Positions 6,652 to 14,566 of a stretch of DNA of 19,478 bases are shown here, one piece after another. The notes beneath the pieces were generated by a model. It worked only from the letters and a program-made list of their open reading frames with translations. It did no database searches and was not told the DNA's origin. The stretch comes from Peptococcaceae bacterium. GTDB taxonomy: Bacteria; Bacillota; Desulfotomaculia; Desulfotomaculales; Desulfocucumaceae. Made by a program: the position numbers and the translations under genes. The stretch's first letter is position 1. Each line of letters begins with the position of its first letter. Location: assembly GCA_013336365.1 (NCBI GenBank), contig JAAXTT010000008.1:1-19478 (forward strand), read 5' to 3'.

Positions 6652-7597
6652 GCTAAAGGGTTTCCTCTATATTATGCTGGCCGACCTTCTCTGGGGATTG
6701 TCTGCCACAGTTGCCAAGTATCTTTTTAATAAAAATTTCAGTGTCTTTGATCTTTTTCAAATCAGAGTCACCCTTTCCTTTGTTATTCTGGTTATTTATC
6801 TTATGGCAACAAAGCCTGCGCTCTTAAAAGTGGAAAAGAAGGATATCCCTTATATAATTATTTTAGGAATTTTCGGTCTTACTGCAGTTCAATTTTTTTA
6901 TTATTACACCATCAGTGAAACAAATGTTGCGACTGCAGTTTTTCTTGAATATTTGGCTCCTACCTTTATCCTTGTTTATGGACTGTTTTTTCAAAAAGAA
7001 CAATTATCCGCTATGAAATTAATTACTGTTGCCGGAGCCGCCCTGGGTGGTTTAATGATTGTAAAAGGCACCACTGGTTCCGGTATATCAATAACAGTTA
7101 CCGGCCTCATCACCGGTCTATGTTCAGCTATCACCTTTGCCTTTTATTCGATTTATGGCAAATATGGACTATCCAAATACTCTCCCTGGACACTTTTGGT
7201 CTGGGGAATGGGATCAGGAACGGTATTTTGGCTGATTATAAAATATCCCTGGGTCACTCTTTCTAGCAGAAGTACCAGTGATTGGCTATTCTTTATCTAT
7301 ATTGCAGTTTTTGCCACTATAATACCCTATGGATTTTACTTGATAGGATTAAAATACCTGCATCCCTTGTCAGCAGGAATAGTAAGCAATATGGAACCGG
7401 TTATTGCCAGCATTATCTCCTATATGATTTTGGGAGAAAAACTAACTTCTCTTCAATCTGTCGGCTGTGCCCTAATAATTTCTTCAATTATATTTTTGCA
7501 ATATGTAACCAGAAGATCTTATCTTCAATTGACCCCGGGATATAAAAAATATAATATATGCTTACAAATTTTAAAGCGTATTACCTTCAGGAGGTAA
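6635..7597 (+). CDS. EamA-family transporter (drug/metabolite transporter superfamily)
   Basis: 320 residues with about ten hydrophobic segments in two EamA repeats (roughly 8-140 and 150-292). Signs of the family are LADLLWGLSATVAKYLF at the front, NVATAVFLEYLAPTF in helix 3-4 and the matching SAGIVSNMEPVIASIISY in the second repeat, with the expected EPV. Such proteins carry small metabolites or amino-acid-like compounds across the cytoplasmic membrane, often outward. The ATG at 6635 has AAAGGT seven bases before it and lies inside the hydrolase gene. The neighbouring hydrolase and sensor suggest a small handling-and-export unit for one compound (inference). Confidence 0.92.
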   Translation: MKINSELKGFLYIMLADLLWGLSATVAKYLFNKNFSVFDLFQIRVTLSFVILVIYLMATKPALLKVEKKDIPYIIILGIFGLTAVQFFYYYTISETNVATAVFLEYLAPTFILVYGLFFQKEQLSAMKLITVAGAALGGLMIVKGTTGSGISITVTGLITGLCSAITFAFYSIYGKYGLSKYSPWTLLVWGMGSGTVFWLIIKYPWVTLSSRSTSDWLFFIYIAVFATIIPYGFYLIGLKYLHPLSAGIVSNMEPVIASIISYMILGEKLTSLQSVGCALIISSIIFLQYVTRRSYLQLTPGYKKYNICLQILKRITFRR

Positions 7598-7602
7598 AGA
7601 AA

Positions 7603-7932
7603 ATGCCTTTATCCAACAGTGATAAACAAAAAAATGCCATCCCGATCCAACAGGAAGAGGCAAAAAGAGATGCCGCAATTCAAAAGGAAATGCTACTAAG
7701 ATTGAAAAAGATTGAAGGTCAGGTTCGGGGAGTTCACAAAATGATTCAGGAAAATCGCCAATGTGGTGAAATAGTAACCCAGTTGGCAGCTATAAAGTCA
7801 GCTGTCAACAGAGTAAGCATAAATGTGCTGGCATGCCATTTATCCGATCAGATAAAAAAGGATCTTATGGAGGAACGAGATCTCTCAGATTCCTTGGATG
7901 ATTTTATGAAAACCTTTAAAAAATTCTCTTAA
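7603..7932 (+). CDS. CsoR/RcnR/FrmR-family transcriptional repressor, atypical ligand set
   Basis: 109 residues. The all-helical DUF156 repressors bind operator DNA until copper, nickel, formaldehyde or persulfide changes them. The core RLKKIEGQVRGV starts at residue 33. The conserved ligand Cys54 (in NRQCGEI) and His79 (in LACHL) are present. The third copper ligand of CsoR, a Cys four residues after that His, is Gln83; an extra Cys78 sits before His79. This makes a Cu(I)-CsoR role doubtful and is closer to the RcnR/FrmR side, but the effector is not readable. An N-terminal arm of about 28 residues is longer than usual. ATG 7603 has AGGAGGT at good distance; an upstream in-frame ATG at 7558 lies inside the EamA gene and lacks such a site. 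The gap to EamA is 5 bases. Confidence 0.9.
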   Translation: MPLSNSDKQKNAIPIQQEEAKRDAAIQKEMLLRLKKIEGQVRGVHKMIQENRQCGEIVTQLAAIKSAVNRVSINVLACHLSDQIKKDLMEERDLSDSLDDFMKTFKKFS

Positions 7933-7956
7933 ACCGGCTCGAGGTTTGTCAGCCAC

Positions 7957-8598
7957 TCAGAACAACCAAGGGAAAAGGGCAATTAATCCTTCTGTGCCCA
8001 TGAAAAAGAGAATACTAAAATATGTTACTGAGAAAAATGTCATTAAATACCCTGCCAGCATTATAAAACCATCTCTTTCCAAATTGCCTGCAGCTAAAAA
8101 AAGAACCGCATATGCCGGTAAGGTATTGGAAAATGGTATGGGTAATGGAAACATCAGCATTACTGAGACCAGCAGCATTATCGTGCCATTGACAATCTGG
8201 CTGAATACTCCCGTTGTGAGCACCAGCAGTCTCGGACGTGAAAATTTTTCCAGGTAGCTGAATATTTTAATTGCCCTTTTCAAAACAAACTGTAAATATT
8301 TTCTACCAATAAGTTGATTAGCGTATTTTTCCGGTAATTGCAATGGTTTGTCCCTAATTGCCCTGATAGCTATAATACAGATAACCAAACCAAAGGGAAC
8401 ACTGCTGCCGGGAATTGAGACCGGCAACAAAAAAGGCACTGTCAAAACCATACATAATGCCAGCTGCCCCCGAAGCCCGAGAGATAAAAAAAGCTCCTGA
8501 AATGTAAGACCCTTTGGAGGCAAATACTCCAATATTTCTGCCAATATTTTTGAAAATGGCTCATGATAATGGGTTTTCTGATCTATTTCAATACACAA
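7957..8598 (-). CDS. ExoD-like (exopolysaccharide synthesis ExoD family) membrane protein
   Basis: About 211-213 residues. The N-terminal 20-odd residues are soluble, then come several membrane helices. The core LGLRGQLALCMVLTVPFLLP followed by IPGSS is the ExoD family signature. The family's molecular role is not known; the name comes from a rhizobial mutant. The start is uncertain. The flavoprotein's stop codon is at 8603-8605, the ribosome-like GAAGGG at 8599-8604, and the first in-frame candidates are TTG 8598 (touching GAAGGG) and ATT 8592 (six bases away). Longer forms up to 8727 run inside the flavoprotein gene and are unlikely. It is co-transcribed with the flavoprotein. Its 3' end faces the sensor gene with 24 bases between, where I see no good terminator. 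Confidence 0.8.
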   Translation of the reverse strand: MCIEIDQKTHYHEPFSKILAEILEYLPPKGLTFQELFLSLGLRGQLALCMVLTVPFLLPVSIPGSSVPFGLVICIIAIRAIRDKPLQLPEKYANQLIGRKYLQFVLKRAIKIFSYLEKFSRPRLLVLTTGVFSQIVNGTIMLLVSVMLMFPLPIPFSNTLPAYAVLFLAAGNLERDGFIMLAGYLMTFFSVTYFSILFFMGTEGLIALFPWLF

Positions 8599-8602
8599 CC
8601 CT

Positions 8603-9871
8603 TCAGGATATGCTCTCTTTGGCAGACATGCCTGCAAGCCAACCGGTAGAGAAGGCAATCTGCATATTATAGCCGCCGGTATATCCATCAATATCCAGTA
8701 ATTCCCCGGCAAAATACAGTCCTTCAATCAACCTAGAACCCATAGTTCTGGGATTTACTTCCTTTGTTGCAATACCGCCTACAGTCACCATTGCCTCTTT
8801 CAAAGGTCTCGTACCTGAAAGCTCTACGGGAAACTTCTTTAAATAATCAATAATTTTTCTCAAAACGACTTTCCCTGTCTCACCTGCATTTTTATCTAAA
8901 TCAAGTCTAAGCATTTGAAAAACTAATACCGCAAGCCTGTCCGGAATCAATTGTTTAAGAATACTGAGCAATTTTCTCTTGGGCTGCTGTCCAGCCAAAG
9001 TGCTCAATTTATTAAGCAATTCCTCATCTTTATTTTCCGAGAAAAAATCTATCAATAGAATAATCTCATCACCCTGATTAACCAAGCTCGAAACCTCTCT
9101 GCTAATTTTCAGTGCTGCAGGTCCGGAAAGACCAAAGTGGGTAAAAATTATATCACCTTTTTGGGTTGAATGCTTTTTATTGCCTTTAAGCAAGGTAATT
9201 GTTGCCTTCGGCACTGATATTCCCTGTACATTCTTGGCAATATTTGAATCCCTAAAAACCAATGGGACCAATCCGGGAATTGCGTTTTTAATGGAATGAC
9301 CGACCATACCAGCCAATAGGTAGCCATCACCGGTAGATCCGGTTGCCGGATAGGATGCACCTCCGGTAGCCAAAATTACCTTTTTGGCAAAATATCTATT
9401 GCCATTTTCTGTTACAACTCCTTTGCAGACAGACTGCTCAACGATAAGCTCAGAGACCTTGATTTGATCAAGGATATCTACCCTCTTTCTCACAAGATAT
9501 TCCTTTAGTCCCTCAACCACATCATTAGCCTGATCGCTTACCGGGAATACTTTTCCTTCTTCTTCAACCTTGGTGGAAACGCCCAGTTTTCGGAAAAAAT
9601 CAATACAACTTTTTCCAGAGAAAACAGACAGAGCAGGAATTAAAAATTTAGCGTTTCCCGGGATATTGCTAAAAAAATTATCTGAAGTTGCAACATTAGT
9701 TAGATTACATCTGCCTCCACCGGTAATCCGCATTTTACAGCCAAGGGAAGAATTCTTCTCCAAAAGTGCAACCCTTAGGTCACCTTCTCCAGCGGCTGCA
9801 GCTGCAGCCATCATTCCGGAAGGACCTCCCCCTATAATTAAAATATCCCATGAGCTTAAATAATCAGACAT
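8603..9871 (-). CDS. HI0933/BaiN-family NAD(P)/FAD-dependent oxidoreductase
   Basis: 422 residues. It starts with an FAD-binding Rossmann motif, IIGGGPSGMMAAAAAA at about 12-27, followed by Glu38 for the ribose and the family block RITGGGRCNLTN. Further matches are ILATGGASYPATGSTGDGY, the TRPLKEAMVTVGG block and the C-terminal FAGELLDIDGYTGGYNMQIAFSTG. All are typical of this widespread flavoprotein group (YhiN, BaiN). Some gut clostridial members act in bile-acid dehydroxylation, but most have no known substrate, and nothing here points to bile acids. ATG 9871 has GAGGT about six bases before it. It is the first gene of a two-gene unit with the ExoD-like protein. Confidence 0.93.
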   Translation of the reverse strand: MSDYLSSWDILIIGGGPSGMMAAAAAAGEGDLRVALLEKNSSLGCKMRITGGGRCNLTNVATSDNFFSNIPGNAKFLIPALSVFSGKSCIDFFRKLGVSTKVEEEGKVFPVSDQANDVVEGLKEYLVRKRVDILDQIKVSELIVEQSVCKGVVTENGNRYFAKKVILATGGASYPATGSTGDGYLLAGMVGHSIKNAIPGLVPLVFRDSNIAKNVQGISVPKATITLLKGNKKHSTQKGDIIFTHFGLSGPAALKISREVSSLVNQGDEIILLIDFFSENKDEELLNKLSTLAGQQPKRKLLSILKQLIPDRLAVLVFQMLRLDLDKNAGETGKVVLRKIIDYLKKFPVELSGTRPLKEAMVTVGGIATKEVNPRTMGSRLIEGLYFAGELLDIDGYTGGYNMQIAFSTGWLAGMSAKESIS

Positions 9872-9907
9872 TTCTTACCTCAGTATCATATGTACTATTT
9901 AATATAG

Positions 9908-9937
9908 ACTATACTATAATAAAATAATAATAATCAA
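9908..9937 (-). promoter_or_regulatory. Candidate promoter of the flavoprotein gene
   Basis: On the minus strand TTGATT (9932-9937) and TATAGT (9908-9913) are 18 bases apart, about 37 bases before the ATG. The divergent ATPase gene must have its promoter in the same 143-bp AT-rich gap; TATACT at 9955-9960 is a possible -10 without a clear -35. Confidence 0.4.
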
Positions 9938-10014
9938 TGTTGTCCCGATAAATATATACTGTTCTGCAACAAATTGAATATCTGTCGTTATTATTAATTT
10001 ACAGGAGGTCTTGA

Positions 10015-12696
10015 TTGAATAATATTAACTGGCACTCTCTTCCTATAGAGGAAATTTTTCATAAGCTTTTCTCTTCCAAGGATACAGGACTGGATGGTTT
10101 GGAAGCAGATGTTAGAATCCAGCAGTATGGTGAAAATCGCCTAAATCAAAAACCCGCTCACAGTCTATTTTCCATGTTTATTCGCCAAATGAAAGAGGTA
10201 CTGGTCCTGGTATTAATTGCGGCGGCGATTATTTCAGGCTTGTTGGGAGAAATCGAAGATACTATCGTTATTATGATTATTGTTATTCTTAATGCCGTTA
10301 TTGGAGTAATTCAGGAAAATAAAGCAGAAAACGCACTGAAGGCTTTAAAGGATATGACAAAACCATCTGCAAAGGCGTTGCGGGATGGAAAAATCATTAT
10401 GATTGATGCAGAAAAAATAGTACCGGGTGACATCATTATACTGGATGCGGGAGATTCTGTTCCGGCTGACTTAAGATTAATTGAGGCAATTTCCCTATAT
10501 TCAAATGAATCCGCACTAACCGGTGAATCTCTGCCTAATGAGAAAGATGCAACAATTGTTACGGATAAGGAAACATCCGTCGGTGATCGAAAAAATATGC
10601 TTTTTATGGGAACTACTATAACCGGTGGACGTGCCAAAGCCATAGCTGTAGAGACAGGAATGAAAACTCAGCTGGGTAGAATTGCAGAGCTACTGGAAGC
10701 TTCGGATTCAGAGGATACCCCCTTACAGAAGCAGCTTGCAGTTTTGGGCAAAGGTTTGGCGGCCGCTGCAATAGTAATTGTGTTTTTTGTTTTTCTTCTT
10801 GGTCTTTGGCGTGGAGAAAACCTGCTGAATATGCTTTTAATGTCTATCAGTCTGGCGGTTGCAGCAGTTCCTGAAGGGCTTCCCGCTGTGGTCACTATTG
10901 TTCTGGCTTTAGGTGTAACCAGAATGAGCCGGCAAAATGCCATAGTCAGGAGATTGCCGGCAGTAGAAACATTGGGCACCTCAACTGTTATCTGCTCCGA
11001 TAAAACCGGGACCCTGACAAAAAATGAAATGACCGTAACAAAAATATTTCTTGAAAATAATATGTTCGATGTAACCGGAGCTGGATATGCCCCTGAGGGA
11101 GATATTTTAGATAAATCAAATAATAAGATATCTCCAGAAGATAATCAAAATCTTTACCTTATGCTACTGGGAGGATTGCTTAACAGTGATGCCAAACTTG
11201 ATAAAACTGAAAAGGGCTACAAAATAATTGGAGATCCAACAGAAGGTGCCCTTATTGTAGTCGCTGCAAAGACAGGGCTATCCAAAGAGGACACAAATCG
11301 AAGCTATCCAAGACTGGCAGAAATAGTCTTTGATTCCCAGAGAAAAATGATGACAACCTTTCATAATGTTGAGGGCTCAATTATTTCCTTTACAAAGGGT
11401 GCTCCCGATGTTATCTTAAGCCGCTCCAATAGCTACAAATCAGGAGAAAGTATTCTGCCTCTTGATGATGATATTAATCGTAGATTTTTTGAGGTTAATT
11501 CAGAATTGGCTTCTCTGGGGCAGAGAGTTCTGGCTATTTCTATCCGTAAATGGCAGGAGGTTCCTGCAGAGATGTCCCCTGCTGCGGAAACCGAGCTGAT
11601 TTTTATTGGTTTTTTTGCCATTCAAGACCCTTCACGCCCGGAAGCTAAAGATGCTGTGGCCCAATGCCATCGAGCAGGAATAAAAACAGTTATGATAACC
11701 GGAGACCATTTGGATACCGCAAAAGCAATTGCCTCCGAGTTAAATATAAGAAAGCCTGACGACCAAAGTCTTACCGGAGAGCAGTTAGACCAGATGAATG
11801 ATGAGACACTTAATAATATTGTCAACCAGGTTACTGTTTATGCCAGGGTCTCTCCCGAGCACAAGCTTCAAATAATTTCTGCCCTTAAGCATCATGGACA
11901 TGTTGTAGCCATGACCGGAGATGGGGTAAATGATGCCCCGGCACTGAAAAAAGCTGATATCGGGGCAGCTATGGGGATAACCGGAACTGAGGTTGCCAAA
12001 GAAGCATCCGATATTATCCTGCAAGATGACAACTTTGCAACTATTGTTAAAGCCATTGAAGAAGGACGCACTATATACCTAAATATACAAAGCACAATTC
12101 AATATCTTCTATCCTGCAATGTCGGGGAAATTTTCGTAATATTTTTTGCATTATTGCTGGGCTTGGGGACCCCCTTGAGTCCTATTATGATTCTTTGGAT
12201 AAATCTGGTAACTGACGGACCTCCTGCTTTGGCCTTGGGCTTAGAGCCACCCCAAAAAGGAATAATGCTTAAACCTCCCAGGAAATCAGACGAAGGAATA
12301 TTTCCCAAAAGGCTGGGGTTGAAAGTTCTTTGGCAAGGTTTAATGCTGGGTATTATCTCACTTGGAGGCTTCTGGACAGCCCTGCACTGGGGAAGAAGCA
12401 TTGAAGAAGCCCAGACTGTCGCCTTTATAACTATGGCGCTTTCTCAATTGATTCATTCCTTTAATGTTAGGAATAATGAGCTTTCACTCTTTAAAATAGG
12501 AATCAAATCCAATCTCAGCCTTGTTGCTGCTTTCCTTGTTTCCACATCTGCGCTTGCAATGACAATATTTGTCCCTTTTCTGAGAAAGGTATTTAACACT
12601 GTGATCCTCCAGCCCTCTGATTGGATATTTGTCCTTATCCTGAGTTTTATGCCCTTTATAATAGTGGAAATAACAAAAAAACTCTCCAAAAAATAA
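10015..12696 (+). CDS. Ca2+-transporting P-type ATPase (P2A, SERCA/PMR1-like)
   Basis: 893 residues, full length. It uses ATP to move Ca2+ (or possibly Mn2+) out of the cytoplasm. Order of parts: N-terminal cation-ATPase domain, TGES actuator loop (LTGESLP near 168), PEGLP in helix M4 (286-290), phosphorylation site SDKTGT with Asp329, ATP-binding domain, MTGDGVNDAP (633-642) and C-terminal helices. Ion ligands match SERCA: Glu287 (E309), Asn702 and Glu705 in M5 (N768, E771), Asn730, Thr733 and Asp734 in M6 (N796, T799, D800). The SERCA E908 position in M8 appears to be Ala, so one Ca2+ per cycle is likely, as in other bacterial members. TTG 10015 is chosen: AGGAGGT lies six bases before it, and a TTG four bases upstream hits a stop. 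The antisense ORFs over it are shadows. Confidence 0.95.
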   Translation: MNNINWHSLPIEEIFHKLFSSKDTGLDGLEADVRIQQYGENRLNQKPAHSLFSMFIRQMKEVLVLVLIAAAIISGLLGEIEDTIVIMIIVILNAVIGVIQENKAENALKALKDMTKPSAKALRDGKIIMIDAEKIVPGDIIILDAGDSVPADLRLIEAISLYSNESALTGESLPNEKDATIVTDKETSVGDRKNMLFMGTTITGGRAKAIAVETGMKTQLGRIAELLEASDSEDTPLQKQLAVLGKGLAAAAIVIVFFVFLLGLWRGENLLNMLLMSISLAVAAVPEGLPAVVTIVLALGVTRMSRQNAIVRRLPAVETLGTSTVICSDKTGTLTKNEMTVTKIFLENNMFDVTGAGYAPEGDILDKSNNKISPEDNQNLYLMLLGGLLNSDAKLDKTEKGYKIIGDPTEGALIVVAAKTGLSKEDTNRSYPRLAEIVFDSQRKMMTTFHNVEGSIISFTKGAPDVILSRSNSYKSGESILPLDDDINRRFFEVNSELASLGQRVLAISIRKWQEVPAEMSPAAETELIFIGFFAIQDPSRPEAKDAVAQCHRAGIKTVMITGDHLDTAKAIASELNIRKPDDQSLTGEQLDQMNDETLNNIVNQVTVYARVSPEHKLQIISALKHHGHVVAMTGDGVNDAPALKKADIGAAMGITGTEVAKEASDIILQDDNFATIVKAIEEGRTIYLNIQSTIQYLLSCNVGEIFVIFFALLLGLGTPLSPIMILWINLVTDGPPALALGLEPPQKGIMLKPPRKSDEGIFPKRLGLKVLWQGLMLGIISLGGFWTALHWGRSIEEAQTVAFITMALSQLIHSFNVRNNELSLFKIGIKSNLSLVAAFLVSTSALAMTIFVPFLRKVFNTVILQPSDWIFVLILSFMPFIIVEITKKLSKK

Positions 12697-12703
12697 ACTG
12701 AAC

Positions 12704-12744
12704 TTAATAAACGGTATCAGTCATTGACTGATACCGTTTATTAA
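12704..12744. terminator. Bidirectional terminator between the ATPase and cyclophilin genes
   Basis: This is a perfect 17-bp stem (TTAATAAACGGTATCAG and its complement) with a 7-base loop, lying 7 bases after the ATPase stop and 19 bases after the cyclophilin stop. The stem ends in A/T-rich flanks on both sides, so it can serve both convergent genes. Confidence 0.85.
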
Positions 12745-12763
12745 CCAAATTATGCCTGTTTAA

Positions 12764-13195
12764 TTATTCTGTAATCTCCTCAATAGAGACCTTGTTCATT
12801 TTGTCACCGGATTCAATTGAGTCAATCATCTCAATCCCCTCAATAACCTTCCCAAAAACTGTATGAACGCCATCCAGATGAGGAAAATCTCCAAGGCAGA
12901 TAAAAAATTGACTTCCACCTGTATCCTTGCCGGCATGGGCCATTGACAAGGCACCTCTATAATGCTTATTGGCATTAATTTCACAGGGTATGGCATAGCC
13001 CGGACCACCGGTGCCATTCCCCTGAGGACAACCACCTTGAATTACAAAACCAGGAATAACACGGTGGAAGGTTAAGCCGTTATAAAAGCCATCCTCAATC
13101 AAAGATTGGAAATTGCTTACTGTATTTGGAGCGTCCTTGTCAAACATCTCCAATACAATACTGCCTTTATCAGTTTCAATTGTGACCTTTTTCAA
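12764..13195 (-). CDS. Cyclophilin-type peptidyl-prolyl cis-trans isomerase
   Basis: 143 residues, the short cytoplasmic bacterial type without signal peptide. It speeds up proline isomerisation during folding. Seen: FHRVIPGFVIQGG (the active-site Arg and Phe), GPGYAIPCE, LSMAHAGKDTGGSQFFI and HLDGVHTVFGKV, which together form the whole catalytic groove. The start is TTG 13195, with GGGAG about nine bases ahead of it; no ATG lies near. It follows fprA by 41 bases on the same strand with no terminator between, so the two are probably co-transcribed. Confidence 0.95.
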   Translation of the reverse strand: MKKVTIETDKGSIVLEMFDKDAPNTVSNFQSLIEDGFYNGLTFHRVIPGFVIQGGCPQGNGTGGPGYAIPCEINANKHYRGALSMAHAGKDTGGSQFFICLGDFPHLDGVHTVFGKVIEGIEMIDSIESGDKMNKVSIEEITE

Positions 13196-13236
13196 AAAAC
13201 TTCACTCCCTATAATTTATTAGTTTTTTATTATATA

Positions 13237-14415
13237 CTAAAGCTTTGAAGCAAATTCCCTGCCGAAATCCTGGCACTTTTCTAAATCCTCAAGGCTTGGC
13301 TCATATTGCACCTTGATACCATCCAGAACAATTTCAAATCCTGCCACCTTTAACTTTTCCTCTACTACCTTTACAGATTCTCCGCTCCAACCATAGGAAG
13401 CAAAGCTGGCAGCCACCTTATTCTTGAATTGCAAACCCCTGATTACTTCCAATAGAGCTGCTGTATCACTCAGAACACCTCTATTCTCAGTAGAACAACC
13501 CATTATTATTCCTTTTGATTTGAAAATTTCGGTGATAATATCATTTTTGTCTACCTTGCCAATATTAAACATTTTTACAGCAAGTCCGCTACCTTCCAGA
13601 CCTTTGGTTATAGCTCCGGCCATGTTTTTGGTTGCACCCCACATAGTATTGTAGAGGACAATAATTGTATCCTCCTGATATTCTGAAGCCCATTGACTAT
13701 ATTTTTCCACAATTTGCATGGGATTCTCTCTCCAGATAATCCCATGGCTTGGTGCAATCATGTCTATCTTGAGATTAAGTCCAATAATTTCATTTATCTT
13801 TTGTTTAACCAGCTTACTGTAAGGAGTTAAAATATTGGCATAGTATTTTAGTGCCTCTTGAAATAATTCGCATTGATCCACTTGGTCATTGTACATATAT
13901 GGAGTTGCATAATGCTGTCCAAACGCATCGTTGGATAGCAGAACATTGGAGCCTGTAACATAGGTTGCCATGGAATCAGGCCAATGGAGCATTGGCATTT
14001 CAACAAAAATCAGCTTATTCTTGCCAATATCCAAGATATCACCGGTTTTTACCACATTGAAGTTCCAGTCCTGATGAAAATGTTTCTTTATCATCATTGC
14101 CCCGTTTTTACTGCAATATATAGGAGTATTGGGGATCTTCTCCATTAAAAATCCAAGGCTTCCTCCATGATCCTGCTCAACATGATTGATAACAATAGCA
14201 CTGATATTACCTAGGCCAACCTCCCTATCCAGTTTTTCAACAAATTTTTCCTTGAAGGGTGTCCATACTGTATCTACCAAAACAGTTTTTTTATCCTTAA
14301 TTAAAAATGAGTTGTAGGTTGATCCTCTGTGAGTTGACAGTTCTTCTCCATGAAATTTCTTCAGTTCCCAATCCTTGACTCCTGTCCAGTATATATCATC
14401 CTTAATTTTTAACAT
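13237..14415 (-). CDS. fprA: A-type flavodiiron protein (FprA family)
   Basis: 392 residues. A metallo-beta-lactamase-like diiron domain (1 to about 248) is followed by a flavodoxin domain. The diiron ligands are seen: HVEQDH at 78-83 (His78, Glu80, Asp82, His83), His144 in MLHWPD, Asp163 in SNDAFG and the late His of APSHG. The flavodoxin FMN loop YNTMWGATKNMA begins near 255. These cytoplasmic enzymes reduce O2 to water and/or NO to N2O and protect strict anaerobes; which substrate is preferred cannot be told. No rubredoxin gene is adjacent, so the electron donor is elsewhere. ATG 14415 has AAGGAGG eight bases before it. It is probably transcribed with the cyclophilin gene. A TATAAT at 14437-14442 could be its -10 box. 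Confidence 0.96.
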   Translation of the reverse strand: MLKIKDDIYWTGVKDWELKKFHGEELSTHRGSTYNSFLIKDKKTVLVDTVWTPFKEKFVEKLDREVGLGNISAIVINHVEQDHGGSLGFLMEKIPNTPIYCSKNGAMMIKKHFHQDWNFNVVKTGDILDIGKNKLIFVEMPMLHWPDSMATYVTGSNVLLSNDAFGQHYATPYMYNDQVDQCELFQEALKYYANILTPYSKLVKQKINEIIGLNLKIDMIAPSHGIIWRENPMQIVEKYSQWASEYQEDTIIVLYNTMWGATKNMAGAITKGLEGSGLAVKMFNIGKVDKNDIITEIFKSKGIIMGCSTENRGVLSDTAALLEVIRGLQFKNKVAASFASYGWSGESVKVVEEKLKVAGFEIVLDGIKVQYEPSLEDLEKCQDFGREFASKL

Positions 14416-14520
14416 TATTTTTCCTCCTTATATCAGATTATACTTACAGGATTATTTTTATTATTAAGACATTATCATATACTATCCCCTGTTGGAAGAG
14501 TAGAGTATATTTTTAATTAC

Positions 14521-14550
14521 AAAAAAAGGCATCTCCCAAGGGAGACACCT
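14521..14550 (-). terminator. Intrinsic terminator of groEL
   Basis: On the minus strand AGGTGTCTCCC pairs with GGGAGATGCCT (11 pairs, two wobbles) and is followed by seven T. It begins 16 bases after the groEL stop and separates groEL from fprA. Confidence 0.93.
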
Positions 14551-14566
14551 CTTATTTGACTGTTTA

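Noticed and set aside
7930..7956. Small hairpin AAACC/GGTTT between the sensor and ExoD-like genes
   Set aside because: Only five pairs and no T-run on either side; not enough for a terminator call.
8599..8727. Longer ExoD-like protein starting inside the flavoprotein gene
   Set aside because: The extra part is an alternate frame of the conserved flavoprotein C-terminus and shows no ExoD similarity.
10311..12689. Several minus-strand ORFs of 60-110 codons
   Set aside because: All are antisense to the Ca2+-ATPase and have shadow-like composition.
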